From assembly GCF_015904235.1 (NCBI RefSeq), contig NZ_JADZLT010000056.1, positions 62,001-126,000 of the forward strand: DNA of 64,000 nt, read 5' to 3'. The position numbers and the translations under genes were made by a program. The notes under the pieces are model-generated. The model was not told the origin of the DNA. It was given only the letters and a program-made list of their open reading frames with translations, and searched no databases. This document shows positions 1 through 11,193 of this stretch, one piece after another (within the stretch, counting starts at the first letter, position 1; the number at the start of each line of letters is the position of its first letter). The DNA is from Methylobrevis albus (GTDB taxonomy: Bacteria > Pseudomonadota > Alphaproteobacteria > Rhizobiales > Pleomorphomonadaceae).

Positions 1-523
1 CGCGGTTCTGGCCGAGGTCGATCGTCTGCGGCTCGACGGTCGCATTGTAGCGACCGGTGCGGCGGTAGAGTTCCTGGATGCGCTGCGTGTCCGACTGGAC
101 CTTCGCCTGGGTCAGCACCGAGCGCGGCTGCAGCTCGACCGTCGCGCCGAGGACGCGGTCGTCGTGGCGGCTGTTCCCCTCGAAGGCGACGCGCGCGATG
201 ATCGGGTTCTCGGTCACGGCCACCACGAGACCGCCGGCCGAGCGCGAGATGCGCACGTCGGCGAACAGCCCCGTATCGAACAGTGCCTTGACCGAGGCGT
301 CGATATCCGCGGCGCCGAAGTTCTGGTTGGGCCGGATCGTCAGGTAGGAGATGACGGTTTCGGCGTCGACGCGAGTGTTGCCGGTGACGCTGATGCGGCT
401 GACCACATCGGCATGAGCGGGCGTGGCGCCGATCCCGGGCGTGCTATCGGCCACGACCGGGATCGCGGTGCCTACAACGGCCGCGACGGCCACGACCTTC
501 ATCGACTGGGAAAGTGATCGCAT
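1..523 (-). CDS. bamA: Outer membrane protein assembly factor BamA, 5' part only (cut by window edge)
   Basis: BamA is the outer-membrane beta-barrel of the BAM complex, which inserts other barrels. Translating the minus strand from the ATG at 521-523 gives 174 residues before the window ends. A Sec-type signal peptide covers about residues 1-39 and probably ends ...ATPAHA. It is followed by a first POTRA domain (VVSRISVTGNTRVDAETV, about 40-108) and the start of a second (ARVAFEGNSRHDD). The barrel lies outside the window. An internal ATG at codon 8 is an alternative start. The identification rests on the POTRA pattern and on the position directly downstream of rseP, the usual alphaproteobacterial order. 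Confidence 0.93.
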   Translation of the reverse strand, partial: MRSLSQSMKVVAVAAVVGTAIPVVADSTPGIGATPAHADVVSRISVTGNTRVDAETVISYLTIRPNQNFGAADIDASVKALFDTGLFADVRISRSAGGLVVAVTENPIIARVAFEGNSRHDDRVLGATVELQPRSVLTQAKVQSDTQRIQELYRRTGRYNATVEPQTIDLGQNR

Positions 524-700
524 GAGATACTCGGACCCGCTGTTCAACTGTCGATCTTCCCGCCCGAAGTGTCCCCGACGGAATCTAGACAGTAGGTTTT
601 TACAGTCTTTCAAACCCCTTGCAAGCGCGCGAGCGCGCTGCACAACAATTCGGACGACCACAGTGGCAAGCGGGCAACGCCCCGGCCCGCCAGCCCTGCC

Positions 701-1822
701 TCACCCGCGCGACACCAGTTGCGTGATGTCGTTCCACGTCGCAAAGACCATCAACATCAAAACGATGGTCATTCCGATCCGAAAGCCGATGCCTTGCGTG
801 CGCTCCGACAGGGGCCGGCCGCGCAACGCCTCGACGGCGTAGAACATCAGGTGGCCGCCATCGAGCAGCGGCACCGGGAACAGATTGATCAGGCCGATGC
901 TGACGGAGAGCATCGCCGCGAGGTTGATCAGCGCGACGAATCCGATGCTCGCCATCTGGCCGGAAAACTGGGCAACGCGGATCGGGCCACCGATCTGGTC
1001 GGCAGGCTCCTCGCCGATGACGACGTTGCGGAGGTAGCCCAGCGTCCGGGAGATGATGTAGCCGGTCTCGCTGACACCGGCGGCGACCGCGTCGATCGGA
1101 CCGAGCTTCACCACTTCCACGTTCTCGCGATTGTGGGTGATGCCGAGCACCGCGAGACGGACGACATTGCCGAACTGGTCAGTCTGGTCGCGCCATTGCG
1201 GGGTCGCGGACAGCACGACCCGCTCGCCGCCACGATCGACGCTGACGGCGAGCGTCACGTTGCCGCTGGCGTTGACCGCGCGCTGCAGTTCCGAGAAATC
1301 GTCGATCGGGCGACCGTCGACCTCGGTGATGATGTCGCCGACCTGGAAGCCTGCCGCGGCAGCCGGGCTGTCGGGCATCACTTCGTCGACCCGCGGCGGC
1401 AGCACGGAGCGTCCGACCAGCGAGAAGAACAGCGCGAAAATGACGATCGCCAGCAGGAAATTCGCGATCGGACCAGCCGCGACGATGGCGGCGCGGCGCC
1501 CGACGCTCTTGCTGCGAAATTCGCCGTCGACGAACGGCGCACCATCGGCGCGGCCGCCGGCCGACGAAGCGTCGGCGTCGTCGATGAACTTGACGTAGCC
1601 GCCGAGCGGGATCGCCGCGAGGCGCCAGCGCGTGCCGTGGCGGTCATCGAAGCCGAAGAGCTCGGGCCCGAAGCCGATCGAGAACGTCCGGACCTTCACG
1701 CCGCAGAGCCGCGCCACGACGAAGTGGCCCAGCTCATGGACGAAGACGACGATGGTCAGCACGAACAGGAACGGCAGGAGATAGCCGAACACCGTGCTGC
1801 CTAAGCCTTCGACGATGGACAT
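701..1822 (-). CDS. rseP: RIP metalloprotease RseP (site-2 protease)
   Basis: This is an inner-membrane zinc protease that cleaves transmembrane segments, classically those of anti-sigma factors and leftover signal peptides. The protein is 373 residues from the ATG at 1820-1822. An in-frame upstream ATG at 1888 would add 22 residues that do not look like the family. Visible features are the zinc motif HELGH (29-33) inside the first membrane helix, the block IPLGGYVKF, a central PDZ domain with the loop DIITEVDGRPIDDFSEL, and the C-terminal motif FPVPLLDGGH, whose Asp completes the metal site. It sits between dxr and bamA, linking it to envelope stress control. Confidence 0.96.
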   Translation of the reverse strand: MSIVEGLGSTVFGYLLPFLFVLTIVVFVHELGHFVVARLCGVKVRTFSIGFGPELFGFDDRHGTRWRLAAIPLGGYVKFIDDADASSAGGRADGAPFVDGEFRSKSVGRRAAIVAAGPIANFLLAIVIFALFFSLVGRSVLPPRVDEVMPDSPAAAAGFQVGDIITEVDGRPIDDFSELQRAVNASGNVTLAVSVDRGGERVVLSATPQWRDQTDQFGNVVRLAVLGITHNRENVEVVKLGPIDAVAAGVSETGYIISRTLGYLRNVVIGEEPADQIGGPIRVAQFSGQMASIGFVALINLAAMLSVSIGLINLFPVPLLDGGHLMFYAVEALRGRPLSERTQGIGFRIGMTIVLMLMVFATWNDITQLVSRG

Positions 1823-1971
1823 CGAATCCGCTCTTCCTGCGCACCGAGGACACGATACAAACCTGACGCAGTCGCCGCGGCGGTCCATTGTCCCGGTGGA
1901 GGAGACGAATGGCGCGCACCGCGCATCGCTATGATTGCGCCAAATCCTTCACAAATCTTATCTATCGAATC

Positions 1972-3201
1972 TCAACCATACGAATGGCCGACGACTTCGA
2001 TGGCTATGTGCCGCGCGGTCCGGTCGAGGTCAAGCGCCGCGGCCAGGCTGGCGGGGCCCTCCGATAGCCCCATGACCTCGCAGCGCTCGAGCGTCGCCTC
2101 GACGACGGCGGCGATGCGCGCCCAGCTTATGCGATCCTGCAGGAAAGCCGAAACGGCAATTTCGTTGGCGGCGTTGAGCACGTTGGTCGCCCCGCCGCCC
2201 TGCCCCAGCGCCGCTTCGGCAAGGCGCAGGCAGGGGAAACGCTCGCGGTCCGGCGGCTCGAAGGTGAGCTGGCCGATCGCCGCGAGGTCGAGCGCGCGCA
2301 CCGGCACCGGCATCCGTTCGGGGAAGGCCAGGCAGTGGGCGATCGGCGTGCGCATGTCGGGACTGCCGAGCTGGGCGAGCACGGAGCCGTCGGTGTAGCG
2401 CACCAGCCCGTGCACCACGGACTGCGGATGCACGAGCACGGAAAAGCGCTCGGCGGGAAAGCCGAACAGGTGGTGCGCCTCGATTAGCTCGAGCCCCTTG
2501 TTCATCATCGTCGACGAATCGATGGTGATCTTGGCGCCCATGCTCCAGTTCGGATGCTTCAGCGCCTCGGCCCGGGTGACGCGCGACAGCTCCTCGCGGC
2601 TGCGGGTGCGGAACGGCCCGCCCGAGGCCGTCAGCACGATTTCGGCAACCTGGTCGCGGTTGTGCCCTTCGAGCGCCTGGAAGATCGCGTTGTGCTCGGA
2701 ATCGACCGGCAGGATGCGGCTGCCATGGGCGTCGGCGGTGCGCATGAACAGGGTGCCGGCGCAGACGAGGCATTCCTTGTTGGCGAGCGCCAGCGTCGCG
2801 CCCGATTCCAGCGCGGCGAGCGACGGCTCCAGCCCGGCGGCGCCGACGATCGCCGCGACGGTGATGTCGGTCGGACGGCGCGCCGCCTCGATCACCGCGG
2901 TGGAGCCTGCCGCCGCCTCGATGCCGCTGCCCGCGAGGCGGGTGGCGAGTTCGTCGAGGGCGGAGGGATCGGCGATGGCGGCGATCTCGGCGCCGAGCGC
3001 CAGCGCCTGCTCGGCGAGCAGCGCGGCGTTGGTGTTCGCCGTCAGCGCGACGACGCGGAAACGCTCCGGCATCCGCTTCAGAAGGTCGATGGTGCTGCAG
3101 CCGACCGATCCGGTCGAGCCGAGCACGCTGACCCGTCGCGGCACGCCGGTCCACGCCGGCAGATCCGGCGCCTCGGCCGGACGCGGCACCGGACCGGTCA
3201 C
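1972..3201 (-). CDS. dxr: 1-deoxy-D-xylulose 5-phosphate reductoisomerase
   Basis: Dxr catalyses the first committed step of the MEP isoprenoid pathway, converting DXP to MEP with NADPH. The likely start is GTG at 3199-3201, giving 409 residues. That GTG overlaps the cdsA stop by 4 nt (GTGA), and no ATG is available between it and the conserved core. The NADPH loop GSTGSVG is at residues 28-34. The substrate and metal motifs DSEHNAIFQ and SSTMMNKGLELIEAHHLF are intact. Its product pathway feeds the undecaprenyl-PP synthase two genes upstream, so the operon couples isoprenoid supply to cell-wall lipid carrier synthesis. Confidence 0.95.
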   Translation of the reverse strand: MTGPVPRPAEAPDLPAWTGVPRRVSVLGSTGSVGCSTIDLLKRMPERFRVVALTANTNAALLAEQALALGAEIAAIADPSALDELATRLAGSGIEAAAGSTAVIEAARRPTDITVAAIVGAAGLEPSLAALESGATLALANKECLVCAGTLFMRTADAHGSRILPVDSEHNAIFQALEGHNRDQVAEIVLTASGGPFRTRSREELSRVTRAEALKHPNWSMGAKITIDSSTMMNKGLELIEAHHLFGFPAERFSVLVHPQSVVHGLVRYTDGSVLAQLGSPDMRTPIAHCLAFPERMPVPVRALDLAAIGQLTFEPPDRERFPCLRLAEAALGQGGGATNVLNAANEIAVSAFLQDRISWARIAAVVEATLERCEVMGLSEGPASLAAALDLDRTARHIAIEVVGHSYG

Positions 3202-4046
3202 CAGCGCACCAGCCCGGCGGCGACATCGAGGCCGCCCGAATGGGCGTAGCCGATCGCCGCGGCGAGGACGGCGGCGAACAGCAGCCCGTCGACCCGGTCC
3301 ATGATGCCGCCGTGGCCGGGGATCAGGTCGCCGGAATCCTTGACCGCGAAGCGGCGCTTCACGGCGGATTCCGCAAGATCGCCGAGTTGGCTCGCGACCG
3401 ACAGCAGGACGGCGACGAGGGCGGCCGCGAGGGTGACGCCGACGCCGGCGACGGCGAGGACACCGATGCCGACCAGGGCGGCCGAGACGACGCCGCCGGC
3501 GGCGCCCGACCAGGTCTTGCTCGGCGAGACCCGCGGCCAGAGCTTCGGCCCGCCGATGAGGCGGCCGGCGAAATAGGCGCCGCTGTCGGTCGCCCAGACG
3601 ATGCAGAACAGGAACAGGATGGCGACGAAGCCGGCGCCGTCGTCGCCGCGCAGCAGGACGATCAGGATGCCCGGCACGGCGGCGTAGAGCAGGCCGGCGA
3701 GCAGCCAGGCGTAGTGGCGTTCGGCGAAGGCCATGGCGGCGGTGAAGCCGCCGATCGCGAGCAGCGCGAAGGCCGCCGCGTCGATCCCGCTCGAGGCGGC
3801 GAGGACGCAGAGGCCGCCGGCGACGGGCATCGCCCGCTTGAAATAGGCCGAGCCCGGCATGTCGGTCATGCGGATCCACTCGACCAGCACCAGCGCCGAG
3901 CCGGCGGCCACCACCGCCGCGAACAGCAGGCCGCCGATGTAGGCGACGACCACGAAGGCCGCGATCATGACGATGGAACTCAGCACCCGCAACTTCAGAT
4001 TGCGCGAAAACAGCCGCGGCGCCGCGCCGCCCGGACCCTGCGTCAT
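3198..4046 (-). CDS. cdsA: Phosphatidate cytidylyltransferase (CDP-diglyceride synthase)
   Basis: CdsA is an integral membrane enzyme that makes CDP-diacylglycerol from phosphatidate and CTP, the branch point of phospholipid synthesis. The protein has 282 residues and is mostly hydrophobic helices. The CdsA signature is complete near the C-terminus: AVKRRFAVKDSGDLIPGHGG followed by IMDR, preceded by SPSKTWSGAAGG. Both ends overlap neighbours by 4 nt: the ATG shares ATGA with the uppS stop, and its stop shares GTGA with the dxr start. This indicates tight translational coupling in the operon. Confidence 0.96.
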   Translation of the reverse strand: MTQGPGGAAPRLFSRNLKLRVLSSIVMIAAFVVVAYIGGLLFAAVVAAGSALVLVEWIRMTDMPGSAYFKRAMPVAGGLCVLAASSGIDAAAFALLAIGGFTAAMAFAERHYAWLLAGLLYAAVPGILIVLLRGDDGAGFVAILFLFCIVWATDSGAYFAGRLIGGPKLWPRVSPSKTWSGAAGGVVSAALVGIGVLAVAGVGVTLAAALVAVLLSVASQLGDLAESAVKRRFAVKDSGDLIPGHGGIMDRVDGLLFAAVLAAAIGYAHSGGLDVAAGLVRW

Positions 4047-4810
4047 GCGCCGGCCTTCGCCGACAGCCCGCCGAAGCGGCGGTCGCGGGCGCGGAAATCG
4101 TCGAGCACGCGGTCGAAATCCTCGGGCTTGAAATCGGGCCAGAGCGTCGGGACGAAGGCGAACTCCGAGTAGGCCGCCTGCCAGAGCAGGAAGTTCGACA
4201 GCCGCTGTTCGCCGCTGGTGCGGATGATCAGGTCGGGATCCGGGATGCCGGCGGTCATCAGGTGGCGCGCGACCGTCTTCTCGTCGATCGATCCCGCGTC
4301 GAGCCGGCCGGCCGCGACCTCGGCGGCGAGCGAGCGGACGGCCTCGGCGATCTCGCCGCGGCTGCCGTAGTTGAAGGCGACGACGAGGGTCATGCGGTCG
4401 TTGCCGGCGGTCATCGTCTCGGCTTCGGCGATCAGCGCGGCGATGTCGGCCGGCAGCGAGCGGCGCTCGCCGATGACGCGGACGCGGATGCCGGCACGGT
4501 GCAGGTCGGCCAGGTCCTTGCGGATGAACATGCGCAGCAGCATCAGGAGGTCGTGCACCTCCTCGGCCGGCCGGCTCCAGTTCTCGGAGCTGAAGGAGAA
4601 CAGCGTCAAGTATCCGATGCCGCGCTGCCCGGCGTGGCGGATGATGTCGCGCACGGTCTGCACGCCGCGGCGGTGGCCTTCGGTGCGCGGCAGGCCACGC
4701 GAGCGGGCCCAGCGGCCGTTGCCGTCCATGATGATCGCGACGTGGGTCGGCCGGCCGCCGCGATTCGCGTCCGCCGTCTGCTCGATCAGTGCGCTCGTTC
4801 CGACCGTCAT
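4043..4810 (-). CDS. uppS: Isoprenyl transferase / undecaprenyl diphosphate synthase
   Basis: UppS condenses isopentenyl-PP units onto farnesyl-PP to make the C55 lipid carrier for peptidoglycan and O-antigen synthesis. The ATG at 4808-4810 gives 255 residues, normal for the family. The catalytic Asp is residue 29 in HVAIIMDGNGRWA. The C-terminal signature runs RTSGEQRLSNFLLWQ then AYSEFAFVPTLWPDF. The reading frame stays open for 66 codons upstream without family similarity, so the later ATG was preferred. Its stop overlaps the cdsA start. Confidence 0.96.
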   Translation of the reverse strand: MTVGTSALIEQTADANRGGRPTHVAIIMDGNGRWARSRGLPRTEGHRRGVQTVRDIIRHAGQRGIGYLTLFSFSSENWSRPAEEVHDLLMLLRMFIRKDLADLHRAGIRVRVIGERRSLPADIAALIAEAETMTAGNDRMTLVVAFNYGSRGEIAEAVRSLAAEVAAGRLDAGSIDEKTVARHLMTAGIPDPDLIIRTSGEQRLSNFLLWQAAYSEFAFVPTLWPDFKPEDFDRVLDDFRARDRRFGGLSAKAGA

Positions 4811-4973
4811 GGCCCTGCCCCGCCCCAGCCTGCTTTCGCCCGGCGCCGGGGATGCCGCCCGCCGATCGAGGCTCGACGCTGCCGTGACTAAATCATTTCC
4901 GGACCGACACGCCACCGCCAAGCGCCGTATCCGGGGAACCGGGCCGCGCGACGCGGCAGCGCGGCCGCCAGGA

Positions 4974-5537
4974 TCAAACCTGCATGATTTCCTGCTCCTT
5001 GGCGACAAGGAGCTTGTCGATATCGACGATGGCCTCGTCGGTCGACTTCTGGATCCGGTCGGCGAGCACGCGCGATTCGTCCTCGCTCGCCGTGCCGTCC
5101 TTTTCCGCCTTCTTCAGAAGGTCCATGCCGTCGCGGCGGACGTGACGGATGGCGACGCGGGCGGCCTCGGCATACTTGTGCGCGAGCTTGACGAGGTCCT
5201 TGCGGCGCTCGGTGTTGAGCTCGGGGATCGGCAGCCGCATCGTCGTGCCTTCGACGATCGGGTTGAGGCCGAGGTTCGATTCGCGGATCGCCCGGTCGAC
5301 GGCGCCGACGAGCTGCTTGTCCCAGACCTGCACCGACAGCATGCGCGATTCGGGCACGCTGATGGTGGCGACCGAGGTGATCGGCATCGAGGCGCCATAG
5401 GCTTCGACCATGACCGGCTCCAGCAGGCCGGAGCTCGCCCGGCCGGTGCGCAGGCCCGCGAGTTCGTTCTTGAAGACGCCGATCGTGCTCTGCATGCGGC
5501 GCTTCAGGTCTTCGAGATCGGGCTTCTCTGCCGGCAT
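4974..5537 (-). CDS. frr: Ribosome recycling factor
   Basis: RRF splits the post-termination ribosome together with EF-G. The protein has 187 residues, the usual length. It opens with the long three-helix-bundle segment [20 protein letters not shown] followed by [13 protein letters not shown]. It contains the beta-domain block [20 protein letters not shown] and ends in the helix that carries the EEIMQ-like tail (KEQEIMQV). It lies between pyrH and uppS, the canonical order. Confidence 0.97.
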   Translation of the reverse strand: MPAEKPDLEDLKRRMQSTIGVFKNELAGLRTGRASSGLLEPVMVEAYGASMPITSVATISVPESRMLSVQVWDKQLVGAVDRAIRESNLGLNPIVEGTTMRLPIPELNTERRKDLVKLAHKYAEAARVAIRHVRRDGMDLLKKAEKDGTASEDESRVLADRIQKSTDEAIVDIDKLLVAKEQEIMQV

Positions 5538-5644
5538 GTTGGTCTACCTTCTTCGTTCGGGGCGCCGCCGCATGTCGCGCAATGGCCGCGACCCGGCTGC
5601 GCCGATCGGGGCGCAACGACGGGTCGATCCGGCCGCCGGCGGTC

Positions 5645-6361
5645 TCAGTCGCTGATGGTCGTCGAGCGGCCACGCCCGGCCAGCACCTCGACGAATGCCC
5701 CAGCCTCATGAATGGAAAAGACGATTACCGGAATACCGTTGTCGCGGGCAAGGGCAATTGCCGCCGCGTCCATGACCTGCAGGCCGCGGGCGAGCACCTC
5801 CTGGTGCGTCAGCGTCTCGTAACGGGTGGCGGTGGGGTCCTTCTTCGGATCGGCGCTGTAGACACCGTCGACCTGGGTGCCCTTGAAGATTGCGCCGCAG
5901 CCCATCTCCGCCGCGCGCAGCGCCGCGCCGCTGTCGGTGGTGAAGAACGGGTTGCCGGTGCCGCCGACGAAGATCACCACGGCGCCGTCCTCGAACGCCT
6001 TGCGCGCATCGCGCTGGGTGAAGGTCGAACAGACGACCGGCATCGCCACCGCCGAGAACACGCGGGCGCGGATGCCGTGGCGTTCGACGGCGCTGCGCAC
6101 GGCGAGGCCGTTCATCACGGTCGCCAGCATGCCGAGATAATCGCCGGTGGTGCGGTCGCCGCCTTCGGCCGCCACCTTGACGCCGCGGAAGATGTTGCCG
6201 CCGCCGACGACGACGCCGACCTGGACGCCGAGCTGGTGGGCCTCGACGATCTCGGCGGCGATGCGCTCGACGACGCGGGGATCGATGCCGAACCCCTTGT
6301 CGCCCATCAGCGCCTCGCCGGAGAGTTTCAGCAGCACGCGGCGGTAGCGGGGCTCGGTCAT
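5645..6361 (-). CDS. pyrH: UMP kinase
   Basis: PyrH phosphorylates UMP to UDP in pyrimidine nucleotide synthesis. The protein has 238 residues of the amino-acid-kinase fold. Visible motifs are the N-terminal RVLLKLSGEALMG, the glycine loop GVVVGGGNIFRGVK, FVGGTGNPFFTTDS, and the C-terminal domain with DGVYSADPKKDPTATRYETL. It is the first gene of this minus-strand run in the window. The genes often found before it (rpsB, tsf) are absent; hemB lies divergently on the other side instead. Confidence 0.97.
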   Translation of the reverse strand: MTEPRYRRVLLKLSGEALMGDKGFGIDPRVVERIAAEIVEAHQLGVQVGVVVGGGNIFRGVKVAAEGGDRTTGDYLGMLATVMNGLAVRSAVERHGIRARVFSAVAMPVVCSTFTQRDARKAFEDGAVVIFVGGTGNPFFTTDSGAALRAAEMGCGAIFKGTQVDGVYSADPKKDPTATRYETLTHQEVLARGLQVMDAAAIALARDNGIPVIVFSIHEAGAFVEVLAGRGRSTTISD

Positions 6362-6568
6362 CGGCGGGTTCCTCGTGTGGCGGTATCGCGCGCGCCACGG
6401 ACGGCCGTCGCCGGCCCCGGGCTCGCGCGGGATCTGATGAAGGACGGTCTATCCGACCGCAGGGAGCCGGGCAACCGAACCGGCGGCCGGGCTGATGTGC
6501 ACGGCCCGCCCTCCGGGACATGGCCCGCGTCCTCCCCCGCGTCCGCCTTCTCCGGCCCGGCGATTTGA

Positions 6569-7690
<1,122 letters not shown>

Positions 7691-7717
7691 CCCGGCCGCC
7701 GCGGCGATCTCCCGACG

Positions 7718-7987
7718 TCAGCGCAGCGAGGGCGGCGTCGGCAGCGGCAGGCTGTCGAGGCCGAAACCGTTGGCCCGCGCCAGCACGAGCGCGCCGAACA
7801 CGGCGGCGGCGAGCAGCGTGTTGAGGGCGAGCTTCATCGGCAGGCGCGCCAGCATGGGCGCGCCGGGCTCGCTGCCCGGCACCACGGTGCCCGCCTCGCG
7901 CTGCGAACGGACGCCGATGGGCAGCACCATGAACAGCGTGACCCACCAGATCACGAAATAGATCGCGATACCGCTGCCGACGCCCAT
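7718..7987 (-). CDS. DUF1467 family small membrane protein
   Basis: This is an 89-residue protein with two predicted membrane helices (about residues 6-24 and 52-72) separated by a short polar loop, EAGTVVPGSEPGAP. The segment IWWVTLFMVLPIGVRSQREA matches the pattern I associate with the alphaproteobacterial DUF1467 family, whose function is unknown. The ATG at 7985-7987 is preceded at good spacing by GGAGG (GGAGGACAGCATG); another ATG lies four codons upstream. It is convergent with hemB, 27 nt away, and downstream of panB on the same strand. Confidence 0.85.
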   Translation of the reverse strand: MGVGSGIAIYFVIWWVTLFMVLPIGVRSQREAGTVVPGSEPGAPMLARLPMKLALNTLLAAAVFGALVLARANGFGLDSLPLPTPPSLR

Positions 7988-8097
7988 GCTGTCCTCCATC
8001 TGCGTTTCCGGCCGGGCGCTGTGCCGTGCCGGTCGACTGCCCCGGATATGGCCGCTCCGGCCCGCACGTCGAGGCCCGAACGATGCGCCGCGGCCGT

Positions 8098-8928
8098 TCA
8101 GTTCTTCGGCTTGACTGCGCCGAAGGTGTGTTCCGGCGCCGGGAAGCTGCGTTCGCGAACTTCCCGGGCATAGGTCTCGACCGCGTTCTCGACGATGCTG
8201 CCGAGTTCGGCATAGCGCTTCACGAACTTCGGCTTGAAGTCGGAGAACAGGCCGAGCATGTCGTCGGAGACGAGCACCTGCCCGTCGCAGCCGGCCGAGG
8301 CGCCGATGCCGATGGTCGGCACCGGGGACGCCTCGGAAATCTGCCGGGCGATCGGCTCCAGCGTGCCCTCGATGACGAAGGCGAAGGCGCCCGCGTCGAC
8401 CACGGCTTCGGCGTCCTGAGTGATCTTGCGCACCTCCGCGTCGGTGCGGCCGCGCGAGCGGTAGCTGCCGAAGGCGTTGACGAGCTGCGGCATCAGGCCG
8501 ATGTGGCCGAGCACGGGGATGCCGCGGTCGACGAGGAAGCGGATGGTGTCCGCCATCTCGGAACCGCCCTCCAGCTTGACGCCGTCGCAGCCGGTTTCGG
8601 ACATCAGCCGGGCGGCGTTGCGGAACGCCTGCTCGGGCGTTTCCTGGTAGGAGGCGAACGGCATGTCGACGATGACGCAGGCGCGCTTGGCGCCGCGCAT
8701 CACGGCGCGGCCGTGCGCGATCATCAGGTCCATCGTCACCGGCAGCGTCGACTCGAAGCCGTAGAGCACCATGCCGAGCGAATCGCCGACGAGCAGCAGG
8801 TCGACGTGCGGATCGAGCAGCTTGGCGATCGGCGTCGTGTAGGCGGTGAGGCTCACGACCGGCTGCTTGCCCTTCATCGCGCGGATGTCGGTGATGGAAA
8901 GCCGGCGCTGAACTCCTGAAACGCTCAT
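8098..8928 (-). CDS. panB: 3-methyl-2-oxobutanoate hydroxymethyltransferase
   Basis: PanB makes ketopantoate from alpha-ketoisovalerate and methylene-tetrahydrofolate, the first step of pantothenate (coenzyme A) synthesis. The ATG at 8926-8928 gives 276 residues and has AAAGGA upstream at suitable spacing; the frame remains open for 14 more codons to another ATG. Conserved blocks are [29 protein letters not shown], the magnesium-binding [10 protein letters not shown] region, GHIGLMPQ, and the C-terminal [11 protein letters not shown]. It follows panC on the same strand with a gap of about 115 nt. Confidence 0.95.
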   Translation of the reverse strand: MSVSGVQRRLSITDIRAMKGKQPVVSLTAYTTPIAKLLDPHVDLLLVGDSLGMVLYGFESTLPVTMDLMIAHGRAVMRGAKRACVIVDMPFASYQETPEQAFRNAARLMSETGCDGVKLEGGSEMADTIRFLVDRGIPVLGHIGLMPQLVNAFGSYRSRGRTDAEVRKITQDAEAVVDAGAFAFVIEGTLEPIARQISEASPVPTIGIGASAGCDGQVLVSDDMLGLFSDFKPKFVKRYAELGSIVENAVETYAREVRERSFPAPEHTFGAVKPKN

Positions 8929-9043
8929 GACCTGTCCTTTTCGGGGTCCGGTCGCCGTCGCGCCGGACATCGCTGCGGCTTGTTAGCACGAACCGTCGTT
9001 GTTGTGGCGCGGAGCGGCCATTCGCCGGCCCGCTCGGCGCGGC

Positions 9044-9895
9044 TCAGGCGCCGCCGATCACCCGGTTGTCGAGCAGCCTGGTCGCGCCGAAGCGCACGAA
9101 GAGGAGCAGCAGCACCGGGCCGTGGCCGAGCGTCGTCACCGGCTCCAGCGTCGCCGGATCGCGCACGGCGACCACCTCGGCGGTGGCGAGCGGCTCGGCG
9201 TCGATGAAGTCGCGCACCGCGGTTTCGAGCGCGGCCGGGTCGGTGAGGCCGCCGCGCACCAGGGCGTCGGCATGGTCGAGCGCCTGCGGCACCCGCACCG
9301 CCGCGGCCCGCTCGGCCGCCGTCAAATAGACGTTGCGTGACGAACAGGCGAGGCCGTCGGGCTCGCGCACCGTCGGCACGCCGACCACCTCGGTCGGCAT
9401 CGCGAGGTCGGTCGCCATGCGGCGGATGATCTGGAGCTGCTGGTAGTCCTTCTCGCCGAAGAAGGCGTGGTCCGGCTGGACGATGTTGAAGAGCTTGCTG
9501 ACGACGGTGGCGACGCCGGCAAAGTGCCCGGGGCGGACTTCGCCCTCGAGCCGGCCGCCCAGCGTCGGCACGTCGACGACCGTCTGCATCGGTTCGGGAT
9601 ACATGTCCGCGACGCCCGGCGCGAACAGCACGTCGACGCCGGCCGCCACCAGCAGCGCGCTGTCGCGGGCGAGATCGCGCGGGTAGCGCTCGAGGTCCTC
9701 GCCGGCACCGAACTGCAGCGGATTGACGAAGATGCTGACGACGACGACGTCCGCCCGCTCGCGGGCGCGGCGCACCAGCTCGAGGTGGCCCTCGTGCAGG
9801 TAGCCCATGGTGGGCACGAACCCGATCGTCCGTCCGGCCCGCCGGTCGGGGCCGAGACGCGCGCGCAACGCGCCGATGGTGGTCAGCGTCTCCAG
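9044..9895 (-). CDS. panC: Pantothenate synthetase, probably with a CTG start codon
   Basis: PanC joins pantoate and beta-alanine using ATP. The family core is complete: [15 protein letters not shown] (HIGH-like nucleotide site), [29 protein letters not shown] and SSRNVYLT. Homologues normally begin about 20 residues before VPTMG. No ATG, GTG or TTG fits that spot, but a CTG at 9893-9895 is preceded by AAGGAGGGCAGGGCC, a strong Shine-Dalgarno sequence at good distance. Translation from it gives 283 residues, the normal length. The nearest canonical start is the ATG at 9989-9991, which adds 32 unusual residues and has no visible ribosome site. The CTG call is inference; the gene identity is certain. 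Confidence 0.93.
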   Translation of the reverse strand: METLTTIGALRARLGPDRRAGRTIGFVPTMGYLHEGHLELVRRARERADVVVVSIFVNPLQFGAGEDLERYPRDLARDSALLVAAGVDVLFAPGVADMYPEPMQTVVDVPTLGGRLEGEVRPGHFAGVATVVSKLFNIVQPDHAFFGEKDYQQLQIIRRMATDLAMPTEVVGVPTVREPDGLACSSRNVYLTAAERAAAVRVPQALDHADALVRGGLTDPAALETAVRDFIDAEPLATAEVVAVRDPATLEPVTTLGHGPVLLLLFVRFGATRLLDNRVIGGA

Positions 9896-9995
9896 GGCCC
9901 TGCCCTCCTTCAACGGCGGGTTCTGTTGGCGGCGCGCCTCGACGGCTGCCGCTTGCCGGGCCTTATAGAGAAGACGCCGGGTTTTTGCCATGCAA

Positions 9996-10020
9996 CATGC
10001 GGCGGGCGCGGTGCCGCATG
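9996..10020. repeat. Perfect 8-bp inverted repeat between panC and the aldo/keto reductase gene
   Basis: The arms CATGCGGC (9996-10003) and GCCGCATG (10013-10020) are exact reverse complements separated by 9 bp. They lie in the roughly 270-bp divergent intergenic region, about 150 bp before the reductase start. The size and symmetry fit a dimeric regulator's operator, but no regulator gene is adjacent and function is unproven. The rest of this region holds an 8-T run (10110-10117) without a clean stem before it. Confidence 0.35.
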
Positions 10021-10169
10021 CCGCACAGCCGTGCGTTTTCCGGCGAACCTTGCGGTGCGCTGCGGCGTTGCATAAATCCGTCCGGCCGCGCCCTGCGCCG
10101 CCACCCGCCTTTTTTTTCGCGGCGCCCGATTCCGGCGCGACGCGCCCAGACCGCTTCCGGAGTAACCCC

Positions 10170-11165
<996 letters not shown>

Positions 11166-11193
11166 CAGAATCGACGGCGGATCGAGAACGGCG

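Noticed and set aside
10108-10117. Eight-T run before the aldo/keto reductase gene, considered as a terminator
   Set aside because: No compact GC stem directly precedes it in either direction. The best pairing needs a loop of over 30 nt, and it lies in a divergent region where no plus-strand gene ends.
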